DNA from: an uncultured Mycoplasma sp.
GTDB taxonomy: Bacteria; Bacillota_I; Bacilli_A; RF39; UBA660
Direction of reading: 5' to 3'
Assembly (NCBI GenBank): GCA_947642635.1
Contig: CANRTI010000002.1
Location: forward strand, 1-56,764
DNA: 56,764 bases
Each line of letters begins with the position of its first letter. Within the stretch, counting starts at the first letter, position 1. The notes under the pieces are model-generated. The model did no database searches and was not told the DNA's origin. It saw nothing but the letters and a program-made list of their open reading frames with translations. Position numbers and translations under genes: made by a program. Shown here piece after piece: positions 43,830 through 52,640 of this stretch.

Positions 43830-43854
43830 TTTTTAAAAAATACTATGTTAAAAT
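43826..43854 (+). promoter_or_regulatory. Promoter of the T-box metG operon
   Basis: TTGATT (43826-43831), 17-bp spacer, TAAAAT (43849-43854). The -35 overlaps the spoVT stop codon. Confidence 0.6.
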
Positions 43855-43860
43855 AAGAAC

Positions 43861-44064
43861 AATTAACAAAGAACAAGTAAAAGATAATTATGGATTTTTC
43901 AAAGAGAGTTAATGGTTGGTGTGAATTAATATTTGAAATAATTAAGTATGGGCTTGGGAGTTAAATCGGCGAAAAACGTTATATAATAAAGAGTATGATA
44001 ATCATAAATAAAGGTGGTACCGCGGATAATATATTCGTCCTTTACACTTATTTATGATTTTTTT
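43861..44064 (+). promoter_or_regulatory. T-box riboswitch upstream of the HAD-metG operon
   Basis: The T-box sequence AGGTGGTACCGCG is at 44012-44024. The antiterminator closes with CGTCCTTT. The competing terminator pairs ATCATAAATAA with TTATTTATGAT (44048-44058), then a T-run. Stem I begins near AAGAGAGTTAATGG, and an ATG in AAGTATGGGC (43948-43950) is a fitting methionine specifier. Uncharged initiator or elongator tRNA-Met would prevent termination and raise MetRS. Confidence 0.88.
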
Positions 44065-44081
44065 ATTGGAGGAACAATTTT

Positions 44082-44717
44082 ATGAAAACATTAATTTTTG
44101 ATATTGATGATACTTTAATTAAATGGCGAGATGAATTTATTGGAGCTTTAAAGCATGTTTTAAAAGAAATGCATTATAATTTTTCTGAAGAATTAATTCT
44201 CAAAATAGATAGTGCTATCAATGAGCATGAACATCATTATCCTAAACTATTTAAAAATGAATTATTAAATTTTATTAATACAACATGTAATATTGATATT
44301 TCCAAAGATTTTGTTGATAAACTAATTGAAGCACAAAGTTATTGTACATATGAAGACTTAGAATTAATTAGTACTATTAAATACTTAAGTAGTAAATATG
44401 AACTCTATGCTATTAGTAATTGGTTTACACAAACTCAAACAAAAAGATTAGAAAGAATGGGAATATTAAAATATTTTAAAAAGGTATATGGAGCTGATAT
44501 AAATTATTTTAAACCCCATATAAAAACGTTCGAGGTTATTCTAAAAGATCATGAGGCCAAGAATTGTATTTCTATTGGTGATAATTTAAAAAATGATGTT
44601 TTAGTGCCAATTTCCTTAGGGATGGATGCAATTTGGTTAGACAAACACAATAGTGGTACAAAAAATGCTCAACATAAAATAATTAAGAATATCTATGAAC
44701 TTAAAAATATATTATAA
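44082..44717 (+). CDS. HAD-superfamily hydrolase
   Basis: 211 residues. HAD motifs in order: IFDIDDTL (Asp7, Asp9), YAISNW (motif II Ser), FKPHIKTF (motif III Lys) and SIGDNLKNDV (motif IV). The cap is C1-type between motifs I and II. Probably a small phosphatase; the substrate is unknown. It is the first gene under the T-box and is followed by metG at 21 bp, so its level should follow tRNA-Met charging. AGGAGG-like site before the ATG. Confidence 0.85.
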   Translation: MKTLIFDIDDTLIKWRDEFIGALKHVLKEMHYNFSEELILKIDSAINEHEHHYPKLFKNELLNFINTTCNIDISKDFVDKLIEAQSYCTYEDLELISTIKYLSSKYELYAISNWFTQTQTKRLERMGILKYFKKVYGADINYFKPHIKTFEVILKDHEAKNCISIGDNLKNDVLVPISLGMDAIWLDKHNSGTKNAQHKIIKNIYELKNIL

Positions 44718-44738
44718 ATAAAGAAAGAAGGAATAAAA

Positions 44739-46259
44739 ATGAAAAAATATTATATAACAACACCTATTTATTATCCTAGTGCTGAATTTCATATTGGTCA
44801 CTGCTATACAACCATAACTGCGGATGCCATTGCGCGTTTTAAAAGATTAGATGGCTATAATGTAATTTATCAAACAGGTACTGATGAACATGGATTAAAA
44901 ATTGAGAATAAAGCTAAATTAAATGGAGTAACTCCAAAAGAATATGTTGATAAAATAATTGCAGATGCTAAAGATTTATGGGAACAATTAGATATTTCTT
45001 ATGATAAATTTATCAGGACTACAGATGAAGAACATATTAAAAGAGCTAGTGCAATTTTTGATAAATTATATGAAAATGGTGACATTTACAAAGGAGAATA
45101 TCAAGGATTATATTGTGTGCCTTGTGAATCATTTTGGACAACTTCCCAACTTGTAGATGGTAAATGTCCAGATTGTAATCGCGATGTTGAACCAGTAAAA
45201 GAAGAAGCTTACTTTTTTAGATTAAGCAAATATCAAAAACAATTAGAAGACTTTTATAATCAAAATCCAGATTTTATTGCGCCCTTATCTAGAAAAAATG
45301 AAATGTTAAATAATTTTATTAAACCAGGTTTAGAAGATTTATGTGTATCCAGAACCACTTTTAAATGGGGAATACCAGTTTCATTTGATAAAAAACACGT
45401 TATATATGTTTGGATTGATGCCCTTTCTAATTATATTACTAGTCTTGGTTATCCCGATGATACAGAATTATTTAATCAATTTTGGCCTGCAGATTTACAT
45501 TTAGTAGGAAAAGAAATTATTCGTTTTCACACAATCATCTGGCCGGCTTTATTGATGGCTTTAAATCTTCCTTTGCCAAAAAAAGTTTTTGGTCATGGAT
45601 GGTTAATAGTAGATGGGGGAAAAATTAGTAAAAGTCTAGGTAATTATAAAGACCCACGAGAATATATTACTAAATATGGTGTAGATGCAGTTAGATATTT
45701 TGCTTTAAGAGAAGTACCTTTTGGTAATGATGGCAATTTTTCTGAAAAAGCCTTAATTACTAGAACTAATAGTGATTTAAGTAATATTTTAGGGAATTTA
45801 ATTAGTCGAACAATTCAAATGGGAATTAAATATTTTGATGGCTTTATAAAAAATCCTAATCAACTAGAACAAATTGATACTGATTTATTGAATTCTTTTA
45901 ACGAACTATTTGATGGTGTGTCTAGAAAAATTGATGAATTAAAAATAAATGAAGCTCTTGAGGTCATATTTGAATTACTAAGAAAATGTAATAAATATAT
46001 TGATGAAACAACTCCTTGGATTTTAGCTAAAAATCCGGAAGATAAATTAAGATTAGAAACTGTTTTATATAACCTACTAGAGTGCATTCGGGTAAGTGCC
46101 ATTTTACTACAAGCATTTATTCCTGAGTCTGCCACTAAAATTTTAGATGATTTAAAAATAGAAAATCGTAAATTTCAAGATATTTATGAACCAAATTTAT
46201 GTTACGAATTAGGAACTGAAAAACCTGCAAACTTATTTGAGAGGATTAAAGAAGATTAA
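44739..46259 (+). CDS. metG: Methionyl-tRNA synthetase
   Basis: 506 residues. HIGH motif at 18-21, KMSKS-type GGKISKSLGNY, and a four-Cys zinc knuckle (CVPCESFWTTSQLVDGKCPDC, about 124-147). The C-terminal EMAP-like tRNA-binding domain present in Bacillus MetS (about 660 residues) is absent. Regulated by the upstream T-box. Its stop codon overlaps the tatD start by one base. Confidence 0.98.
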   Translation: MKKYYITTPIYYPSAEFHIGHCYTTITADAIARFKRLDGYNVIYQTGTDEHGLKIENKAKLNGVTPKEYVDKIIADAKDLWEQLDISYDKFIRTTDEEHIKRASAIFDKLYENGDIYKGEYQGLYCVPCESFWTTSQLVDGKCPDCNRDVEPVKEEAYFFRLSKYQKQLEDFYNQNPDFIAPLSRKNEMLNNFIKPGLEDLCVSRTTFKWGIPVSFDKKHVIYVWIDALSNYITSLGYPDDTELFNQFWPADLHLVGKEIIRFHTIIWPALLMALNLPLPKKVFGHGWLIVDGGKISKSLGNYKDPREYITKYGVDAVRYFALREVPFGNDGNFSEKALITRTNSDLSNILGNLISRTIQMGIKYFDGFIKNPNQLEQIDTDLLNSFNELFDGVSRKIDELKINEALEVIFELLRKCNKYIDETTPWILAKNPEDKLRLETVLYNLLECIRVSAILLQAFIPESATKILDDLKIENRKFQDIYEPNLCYELGTEKPANLFERIKED

Positions 46260-47008
46260 TGTTTACAGATACGCATTGCCATATTTATAAAGAATATTAT
46301 GACGATATTTTTTCTGTTTTGAAAATATCTATGCAAAATAATACTGATAGATGGATTAATAATGGTTGTGATAAATATTCTAATGAAGAAGTTATAAATT
46401 TAATTAATAGCTATGATAATATGTATGGAGCGCTAGGAATTCATCCTGAAAATGTTCTTGATTATAAAAATGCGGACTTAGAATTTATTGAACATAACTT
46501 AAATAATCCTAAGGTTATTGCTATTGGTGAAATCGGTTTAGATTACCACTATACTAAAGATAATAAAGAAGAGCAGCTAAAACTTTTTGAAAAACAATTA
46601 CAAATAGCCGAAAAAAATCATTTACCAGTAATAATTCATAGTCGGGATGCCACATTAGATACACTTAATACTTTAAAAAAATACCATGTTCAGGGTGTTA
46701 TTCATTCTTTTAGTGGTAGTTATGAAATTGCTCAAGAATATATTCAAATGGGTTTTTTGCTAGGAATAAATGGAGTTATAACTTTTAAAAATGCAAATTT
46801 AAAAAATGTTATTCAAGAAATCGATCTATCTAATATTATTTTAGAAACTGATTGCCCATATTTGACTCCCGAACCATTTAGAGGTCAAAAAAATAATCCT
46901 AGTCACATATTTGAAATAGCAAAATTTATTTGTACTTTAAAAAAATGTTCATTATTAGAACTATCCGAAATTACCAATAAAAATATAGCCAAATTATTTC
47001 ATATTTAA
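46259..47008 (+). CDS. tatD: TatD-family metal-dependent hydrolase
   Basis: 249 residues, amidohydrolase-like barrel. The metal ligands are visible: DTHCH (His6, His8), AIGEIGLDYHY, PVIIHSRDA, GVIHSFSG and LETDCPYLTP. Members have 3'-5' DNase activity. It is coupled to metG through TAATG. Confidence 0.95.
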   Translation: MFTDTHCHIYKEYYDDIFSVLKISMQNNTDRWINNGCDKYSNEEVINLINSYDNMYGALGIHPENVLDYKNADLEFIEHNLNNPKVIAIGEIGLDYHYTKDNKEEQLKLFEKQLQIAEKNHLPVIIHSRDATLDTLNTLKKYHVQGVIHSFSGSYEIAQEYIQMGFLLGINGVITFKNANLKNVIQEIDLSNIILETDCPYLTPEPFRGQKNNPSHIFEIAKFICTLKKCSLLELSEITNKNIAKLFHI

Positions 47009-47011
47009 AAC

Positions 47012-47043
47012 TTACAAATTTATTTTCAATTTTGTAATTTTTG
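47012..47043 (+). terminator. Weak terminator after tatD
   Basis: TTACAAA/TTTGTAA stem followed by TTTTTG. Confidence 0.5.
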
Positions 47044-47069
47044 ACAAATAAATAGAATTTATGTATAAT
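47041..47069 (+). promoter_or_regulatory. Promoter of the 3D-domain gene
   Basis: Consensus-like TTGACA (47041-47046), 17-bp spacer, TATAAT (47064-47069). One of the strongest promoters in the window. Confidence 0.75.
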
Positions 47070-47091
47070 TTACTTGGTAGAAGGTGGTACA

Positions 47092-47631
47092 ATGAAAAGA
47101 ATATTCAACATTAGTATTCGAACATTAATAATTATCTTTTTTGTTGTTGCATCTACAAGTTACATTCACATTATTGAAACAAAATCTTATAGTGATAACG
47201 TAAATAAAAATGTTAATTTATCAACTATGGCTTTAAAACTTGAAGAGTTAATTGAAAATGATATATATCGCGCTAAAGATACGTATACTGGTGATTTAAC
47301 TGGATACATTTTTAATTGTCCTTTGTGTAATGGTACTTTAGGTTGTTTAAGAAGTTATGATATTACTGATGGCAAAACTACTTATCCCGATTTAACTTAT
47401 GGTAATGTGAGAATTGTTGCTTCATCTAGCAATTTACCATGTGGTTCAATTATTCGTTTTGAAAATATTCGAATTTCTTCTGAACCAGTTATTGCTATTG
47501 TCCTTGATCGGGGAGTAGCTGGCAATTCAATTGATTTATTAAGTAAAGATTTAGATTATGCATTAACACTAGGAAGAAGTGTTATTACTTATGATGTTTT
47601 AAGAGAAGGTTGGGGGACACCAGAAAACTAA
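47092..47631 (+). CDS. 3D-domain exported protein (YabE/Rpf-like)
   Basis: 179 residues. An N-terminal membrane segment (about 10-27) is followed by a double-psi beta-barrel 3D domain (about 65-170) with its Asp signatures (IVLDRGVAGNSIDLLSKDLDYAL). Bacillus YabE/YocH carry this domain for peptidoglycan cleavage. Here the G5 and DUF348 repeats of YabE are missing. Four Cys (CPLC...CLRS, LPCGS) are unusual. The ATG at 47092 follows AAGGTGG. The gene sits where yabE and rnmV lie in Bacillus. Confidence 0.8.
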   Translation: MKRIFNISIRTLIIIFFVVASTSYIHIIETKSYSDNVNKNVNLSTMALKLEELIENDIYRAKDTYTGDLTGYIFNCPLCNGTLGCLRSYDITDGKTTYPDLTYGNVRIVASSSNLPCGSIIRFENIRISSEPVIAIVLDRGVAGNSIDLLSKDLDYALTLGRSVITYDVLREGWGTPEN

Positions 47632-47633
47632 TT

Positions 47634-48407
47634 ATGAAAGCTAAAAAAAGTTTAGGACAAAATTTTTTAATTGATGAAAAAATTATTACCAATATAAGTA
47701 ATTGTATAGATGCTAGTCCAAATGATTTAATAATTGAAATTGGACCAGGAATGGGAGCATTAACTAAAAAAATCCAAGAAAAAGAAGTGCCTATTACTTG
47801 CTATGAAATTGATACAGATTTAAAACCATATTTAAATTCAATTGTTAATTCTAAAACTAAAATTATTTATAAGGATATTTTAAAAAGTAATATAAAACAA
47901 GATATTGCAGATATTAAATATCAAAATTTATATATAGTTGGTAATTTACCATATTATATAACAACACCAATTATTAAATATCTAATTAATCAAGAATTAG
48001 ATATTAAAGAAATGCTTTTTATGGTTCAAGATGAAGTTGCAGAACGTTTTTCGGCCAAACCAAATTCAAAAGAATATAGTAGTATAACTTTATATTTACA
48101 ATATTATTATCATATTAATAAATTATTTAAAGTTAGCAAATATTCATTTAAACCGGTACCCAAAGTTGAAAGTGCTATAATTAAATTTAATAAACGTCAA
48201 ACTTTACCTAATGTTAATAAAGTTCAATATTTTAATTTAATAAATGCTGCTTTTAAAATGAAAAGAAAAACATTAAAAAATAATTTAAAAGACTATGATT
48301 TTGCCAAAGTATTAAGAGTCTTAGAAAAACATAATTTAAATGAATTTGTGCGTGCGGAAGAGATAAGTGAAGAAATATTTATAGAAATAGCTAACAACTT
48401 ATTATAA
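47634..48407 (+). CDS. rsmA: 16S rRNA dimethyladenosine transferase
   Basis: 257 residues (KsgA). It dimethylates A1518 and A1519 of 16S rRNA. KAKKSLGQNFLID opens the protein, with SAM motif IIEIGPGMGALT and catalytic VGNLPYYITTPI. The ATG at 47634 is the family-like start but has a poor Shine-Dalgarno; a TTG eight codons upstream, overlapping the 3D gene, has AGAGAAGG before it and is a real alternative. RNase M5 (rnmV), normally just upstream, is absent. Confidence 0.96.
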   Translation: MKAKKSLGQNFLIDEKIITNISNCIDASPNDLIIEIGPGMGALTKKIQEKEVPITCYEIDTDLKPYLNSIVNSKTKIIYKDILKSNIKQDIADIKYQNLYIVGNLPYYITTPIIKYLINQELDIKEMLFMVQDEVAERFSAKPNSKEYSSITLYLQYYYHINKLFKVSKYSFKPVPKVESAIIKFNKRQTLPNVNKVQYFNLINAAFKMKRKTLKNNLKDYDFAKVLRVLEKHNLNEFVRAEEISEEIFIEIANNLL

Positions 48408-48445
48408 TATTTAATTAATTAGCATATATTTTAGTGGTGATATTT

Positions 48446-49225
48446 TTGGAAATTAATAAGGGGGATTTTGTCACTAGAAAAAGCTATAATCATGATACGA
48501 TTTTTAAAGTTGTAAATATTATAGAAAATACTTATTATTTAAAAGGTGCTGAAGTAAGATTATATGCTGATAGTGATTTTAATGATTTAGTCAAATGTGA
48601 AAAACCAATTGAGGATGATTATTCTCACCAAAATGAAAGAGCAAGCAAAGATGATATAGAAAAAAGCGATTATTTTTACTTACCTGGTAAAATACTTCAT
48701 ATTGATGGCGATAATGAATATCTTGAAAAATGCTTAAAATTTTATAAACATGCTGGTGTTTATGCTATTGGCAAAAAAATAAATGAAGAAGACATTTATG
48801 AACAAATTGGATTACTTTTAAAAGAATATAAACCTGATATTGTAATTATAACTGGTCATGATGCTTATTATAAGAAAAAAGGTAATATAAGTAATAATGA
48901 TAATTATAAAAATACTAAAAATTTTATTAAAGCAGTTAAAGCTGCCAGAAATTATGAAAAAAGTCATGACAAACTTGTAATAATAGCAGGTGCTTGTCAA
49001 AGTAATTATGAAGAATTAATAAAAGCAGGGGCTAACTATGCTTCAAGTCCTAAAAGAGTAAATATTCATGCGCTTGATCCAGCTATTATCGCAATTACAA
49101 TTGCCTTAACCGAACGAAATAGGGAGATAGATTTGAAAAGTACCCTAGAAAAAACCAAATATGGTAAAGACGGTATGGGCGGTATCATGGGTAATGGTCT
49201 AATGTATGTGGGGTATCCAAGATAA
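48446..49225 (+). CDS. yabG: Sporulation-specific protease YabG
   Basis: 259 residues. EINKGDFVTRKSYNHDTIFKV at the start and RLYADSDFNDLV match the YabG N-terminus; the catalytic region holds DIVIITGHDAYY and AGACQSNYEELIKAGANYASSPKRVNIHALDP. YabG trims spore coat proteins in the mother cell. TTG 48446 fits the Bacillus start and follows GTGGTGAT. It overlaps veg by one base. Confidence 0.93.
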   Translation: MEINKGDFVTRKSYNHDTIFKVVNIIENTYYLKGAEVRLYADSDFNDLVKCEKPIEDDYSHQNERASKDDIEKSDYFYLPGKILHIDGDNEYLEKCLKFYKHAGVYAIGKKINEEDIYEQIGLLLKEYKPDIVIITGHDAYYKKKGNISNNDNYKNTKNFIKAVKAARNYEKSHDKLVIIAGACQSNYEELIKAGANYASSPKRVNIHALDPAIIAITIALTERNREIDLKSTLEKTKYGKDGMGGIMGNGLMYVGYPR

Positions 49226-49440
49226 TGAATATTGAAATTGTTAAAAATAAAATAAATGCTAATTTAAACAAGAAAGTAGTTGTAACCGTGCATGGACTTC
49301 GTAATAAAATAACTAGATATGAAGGCATTCTTTATAAAACATATCCTAATATCTTTAGTATATATTATGATGGTATTGAAAAAAGCTTTTCTTATAATGA
49401 ATATATATCGGGTGATGTTAAAATAAGAATAATTAATTAG
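49225..49440 (+). CDS. veg: Veg protein
   Basis: 71 residues. The sequence IVKNKINANLNKKVVVTVHGLRNKITRYEGILYKTYPNIF is the Veg pattern (KQKLDANLGKRL...GVLAETYPSVF in Bacillus). Veg influences biofilm matrix gene expression in Bacillus; its biochemical action is not settled. Here it is coupled to yabG (TAATG) rather than having its own strong promoter as in Bacillus. Confidence 0.9.
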   Translation: MNIEIVKNKINANLNKKVVVTVHGLRNKITRYEGILYKTYPNIFSIYYDGIEKSFSYNEYISGDVKIRIIN

Positions 49441-49459
49441 ATAATATCTAATTTTTTTT
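49435..49459 (+). terminator. veg terminator
   Basis: TTAGATA/TATCTAA hairpin with eight T, overlapping the veg stop codon. Confidence 0.75.
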
Positions 49460-49538
49460 GACACATAATAGTAAATAATGCGTTTAAAAAACTAACAAAT
49501 GTGGTATAATCTATAATAGGAAGATAAAGGTGGCTATT

Positions 49539-51257
49539 ATGGAAACAAACAATTGGGAGGAAACTGTAAGGAAAAATAGAAATGCTTTAATTGAAAATTA
49601 TGTCGAAGATTATGGCGAAACTACTCGCAATCAAATAACCACAAGTTTTAATTCCATAAAATTTTGTTTTTTTGAAACTCCAAAACTTTTAAAAGAATGT
49701 ATTGATGAAAAGAAACAAAAATTAGGAATAAGATATACGATTGACTTTCTTAAAAGAATTGGTATTGATATTACCCAAATTTATTTGCAAGATGGCACAT
49801 TATCATCTAAAGATCCCAAAGTAGCAGCAATGATGAGTGCGTTTTTTCCTAGTAATGGATACTTGCAACCTGAAGATTTTGAACTAGGAATTTTTAGTTT
49901 TGGGGTTAATAACCAAGAAAATACCGATTACAATAATCTAAAAAAAGCGATTGTTTTACAAAAAATGGGCTATTTAAACGATCGAAGTGATATAAAATTA
50001 TTTATGGCTTCTCCTGAATATGGTCAAATTAATGATTTTATGAGTTCATCTGAAAAACTAATGAGTGAATATAAAGAACAATTTCAAAAAGAATTACAAC
50101 CGTTAGAGGAATATTATCAAAGTCTTACTCAAAAAAGAAAGAAAATTATTGCAGCTCATGAAAGAGATTATATATTTTCTTGCCGCGAATTTATGAGTGC
50201 TATGGATAAAACAAAATTAGAACAAAATCCCGATACCGATTTAGATTCTTTACAAGATATAGCATTAATTTGTGGTGCTGATTTTCAGAGTCATGATGAA
50301 GAAGATGATTTAGAAAATGATGGTCCACTAGCACCTGGATTAATTGAATATTTTTCTAAAAAAAATACTGAAATTTTATTAACTTCAACTGATAATAAAT
50401 TAAAAGCCAAAATAATTGCTAAAAGATTAGAATGTTTAACCCAAATGGGTGTTTCCCCAAGTGAAATAAAAATTACCAATGCAGAGTTATTTACAAAAGA
50501 TTGGTATCAAATACCAAGTATAAAAGATAAATTACCAAGTAGCGGAATGGTGGAAAGAATTAGTACGAGACGTCAATCCGAAAAACAAAAGTGTTTAAAT
50601 GAGCTTGCTGATGCTTATGTTCATGGCACATACCAAATTACGGATTTACAAGTACGAGATAGTATTCTTAGAGGAGATAATCTAGCACTAAATGACACCA
50701 TTGTTTTTGCACCGTTAAGTACTAGATATGTATATGCTGATATAGATTTTGATTGTTTGGTTCGGGAAGTAATTGAAACAACTAAAGAAAAGAAACCTAA
50801 TAATAATGAAGCCATGAATGGTGCCAAATATATATATCTTGTTAAAAAAGGAATTTGTTTTTATGTTGAAGCAAATAATCAAGTTATGGGTTTAACTAAT
50901 CAAAATATTAATACTTTAATGAATTGGAAATTATCAACTGAAGCTACAAGAAGAAGACAAGAAAAAGGAATTAGTTTATTTGTTAGCAGTGAAGAAATTA
51001 GTTATCAAGATCCCGTATATAGTAAATTTATGCCTAATTTAGATTTAGTTTTTTCTAAAGAAATGCAACAATTAATTGCTACTTCCCAATTAGTTTCTAC
51101 AACCGCATTACCATTATACAGAATAATATCACAAGAAAGTTTAACAACAATTAATGAAACTATTTTAAGAACCGATGAAGAGGTTAGAGAAACTTTAAAA
51201 TCAATTGGCGAAAGTTTAGTTAAATTAAATAATAATATGGCAGGAATTTCCAAATAA
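49539..51257 (+). CDS. Uncharacterised 572-residue cytoplasmic protein
   Basis: No signal peptide or membrane segment. Helix-rich with a predicted coiled stretch (about 165-205, EKLMSEYKEQFQKELQPLEEYYQSLTQKRKK), an acidic patch (about 250-262, HDEEDDLENDG), a conserved-looking middle (VFAPLSTRYVYADIDFDCLVREVIETTKEK, about 385-415) and a helical C-terminus ending with RTDEEVRETLKSIGESLVKLNNN. No family recognised. TATAAT (49505-49510, TGG extension) and AAAGGTGG precede the ATG. It interrupts the veg-spoVG order found in relatives. It could be a lineage-specific stationary-phase or sporulation protein; that is only guilt by location. Confidence 0.7.
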   Translation: METNNWEETVRKNRNALIENYVEDYGETTRNQITTSFNSIKFCFFETPKLLKECIDEKKQKLGIRYTIDFLKRIGIDITQIYLQDGTLSSKDPKVAAMMSAFFPSNGYLQPEDFELGIFSFGVNNQENTDYNNLKKAIVLQKMGYLNDRSDIKLFMASPEYGQINDFMSSSEKLMSEYKEQFQKELQPLEEYYQSLTQKRKKIIAAHERDYIFSCREFMSAMDKTKLEQNPDTDLDSLQDIALICGADFQSHDEEDDLENDGPLAPGLIEYFSKKNTEILLTSTDNKLKAKIIAKRLECLTQMGVSPSEIKITNAELFTKDWYQIPSIKDKLPSSGMVERISTRRQSEKQKCLNELADAYVHGTYQITDLQVRDSILRGDNLALNDTIVFAPLSTRYVYADIDFDCLVREVIETTKEKKPNNNEAMNGAKYIYLVKKGICFYVEANNQVMGLTNQNINTLMNWKLSTEATRRRQEKGISLFVSSEEISYQDPVYSKFMPNLDLVFSKEMQQLIATSQLVSTTALPLYRIISQESLTTINETILRTDEEVRETLKSIGESLVKLNNNMAGISK

Positions 51258-51281
51258 AATGTAAACTATTAATTAAATGTA

Positions 51282-51310
51282 TTGCAAAAAAAATATGATT
51301 GTTTTACAAT
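51282..51310 (+). promoter_or_regulatory. spoVG promoter
   Basis: TTGCAA (51282-51287), 17-bp spacer, TACAAT (51305-51310); a further TATAAT at 51316-51321 could serve an alternative start. No clear sigma-H element seen. Confidence 0.5.
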
Positions 51311-51350
51311 GATAATATAATTGTGATAATCAAGATAAGGAGTGGGTAAT

Positions 51351-51614
51351 ATGGAAATTACAAATGTACGTGTTCACAAGATTGATAGAGAAGGTTCAAG
51401 ACTTAAAGGTTATGCAACTGTAACTATCGATGATTGCTTTGTTGTAAGCAACATTAGAATTATTGAAGGAGAGAATAGACTATTCTGTGCTATGCCTAGT
51501 CGGAAAGTTAATGATGATAAATTTGAAGATATAGTTCATCCTACTAATGCTGAAACAAGAGATATGTTTGAAACTAAAATATTAGAAACATACAATAATA
51601 CTGAAGAAGAATAA
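51351..51614 (+). CDS. spoVG: SpoVG regulator
   Basis: 87 residues. EITNVRVHKI...LKGYATVTIDDCFVVSNIRIIEG and FCAMPSRKV are the family signatures. SpoVG binds DNA/RNA and affects septation in sporulation and various regulons in other Firmicutes. The ATG at 51351 follows AAGGAGTGGG; three upstream codons in the frame lie within that site. It has its own terminator. Confidence 0.97.
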   Translation: MEITNVRVHKIDREGSRLKGYATVTIDDCFVVSNIRIIEGENRLFCAMPSRKVNDDKFEDIVHPTNAETRDMFETKILETYNNTEEE

Positions 51615-51647
51615 AAATCCTTAGAGAAATCTTTAAGGATTTTTTTG
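51615..51647 (+). terminator. spoVG terminator
   Basis: AAATCCTTA/TAAGGATTT stem with seven T. Confidence 0.85.
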
Positions 51648-51691
51648 TTCTAAAAATATTTCTCAGGCATACTATTTTATCAGGAGGCAAT

Positions 51692-51982
51692 ATGGAAAGT
51701 ATAATGGATATGACTAGTTATGGTAATCATGAAATAAAAATAACTGATCGTAGTATGATTAGTTTAAGTGGTATTAATAAAATAAGTAGTTTTGATGATC
51801 AAGAATTTTTAATGGAATCAAATATGGGCATGATTTTATTAAAAGGTGAAGGTTTAGAAATTGTTAAATTAGATACCCATGATGGTAATGTTAAAATTAA
51901 AGGTAAATTAATTAGTTTTGCATATATTGAAAATATCAAAAAAAATAAAGAAGAAAGTCTTATTTCCAAATTGTTTAAATAA
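51692..51982 (+). CDS. yabP: Sporulation protein YabP
   Basis: 96 residues. NHEIKITDRSMISLSGINKISSFDDQEFLMESNMGMILLKGEGLEIVKLD is the YabP domain. In Bacillus it is made in the mother cell and needed, with YabQ, for cortex formation. AGGAGG precedes the ATG. The stop overlaps the yabQ start (TAATG). Confidence 0.93.
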   Translation: MESIMDMTSYGNHEIKITDRSMISLSGINKISSFDDQEFLMESNMGMILLKGEGLEIVKLDTHDGNVKIKGKLISFAYIENIKKNKEESLISKLFK

Positions 51983-52284
51983 TGAATAGTAATCTACAAT
52001 TAATATCTTTTTTAGTATCTTTTGTTTATGGGATAGTTTTTTATTTTTTAACTGATTTAAATTTTAAGTTAATTAAGAATCTAAAAAAATATCAAAAACA
52101 TCTTTTGTCATTCATTTATACAATGGATATGACAATTATTTATATTATTATTTTCTATCATTTAAACAAAGGGTATTTCCATATTTACTTTATAGTAATG
52201 GTATTTATTGGCTTTTTAGTTGGTTTACTCATCCAATGTAAAATTTTAAGTAAAATATCCATTAAAAAGCTTCTTAAACATTGA
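51982..52284 (+). CDS. yabQ: Sporulation protein YabQ
   Basis: 100 residues with three membrane segments (about 4-24, 41-62, 67-88); FLVSFVYGIVFYFLTDL at the N-terminus is typical of YabQ. Required for spore cortex synthesis in Bacillus. It is about half the Bacillus length; the C-terminal cytoplasmic part is missing. Coupled to yabP and followed by divIC, the conserved order. Confidence 0.88.
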   Translation: MNSNLQLISFLVSFVYGIVFYFLTDLNFKLIKNLKKYQKHLLSFIYTMDMTIIYIIIFYHLNKGYFHIYFIVMVFIGFLVGLLIQCKILSKISIKKLLKH

Positions 52285-52334
52285 AAATTTATAATAGTTA
52301 TGCTACTATTCAAAATGAATAGGATGATTTCATA

Positions 52335-52625
52335 GTGGCTAAAGCAAGTAAAAAGGAGAAAAAACGATTAGTTTTTATTTCACTAACAATAATGATATTG
52401 TTAGTTGTTTTAGTTGGCAGTGTTTATAACGATTGGAAACAAATATTAAAAAATCGTCGATTAGAAGCAGAATTAACCCGGCAATATCAAAATCTTTTAG
52501 ATAATGAAGAAAAATTAAATGCCGAAATTACTAAACTTGGAGATGATACATACTTAGCTCGTTATGCTAAAGAAAAATATATGTTATCCACAAGTGGTGA
52601 TACCATAATAAAAATGCATGAATGA
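52335..52625 (+). CDS. divIC: Cell-division protein DivIC/FtsB
   Basis: 96 residues. A short basic cytoplasmic N-terminus, one membrane segment (about 12-32) and an extracytoplasmic coiled coil (about 36-70), ending with the DivIC-like ARYAKEKYMLSTSGDTIIKM. It forms the FtsL-DivIB-DivIC complex of the divisome. GTG start after AGGATGA. Same position as in Bacillus. Confidence 0.92.
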   Translation: MAKASKKEKKRLVFISLTIMILLVVLVGSVYNDWKQILKNRRLEAELTRQYQNLLDNEEKLNAEITKLGDDTYLARYAKEKYMLSTSGDTIIKMHE

Positions 52626-52640
52626 TGCATTTTTTAATTA
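52611..52640. terminator. Bidirectional terminator between divIC and clpP
   Basis: AAAATGCAT (52611-52619) and ATGCATTTT (52625-52633), with T-runs on both strands. It covers the divIC stop codon. Confidence 0.75.

Noticed and set aside
43861-44064. tRNA gene upstream of the HAD gene
   Set aside because: The GGTGGTACCGCG motif and the terminator/antiterminator pair identify a T-box leader; no cloverleaf is present.
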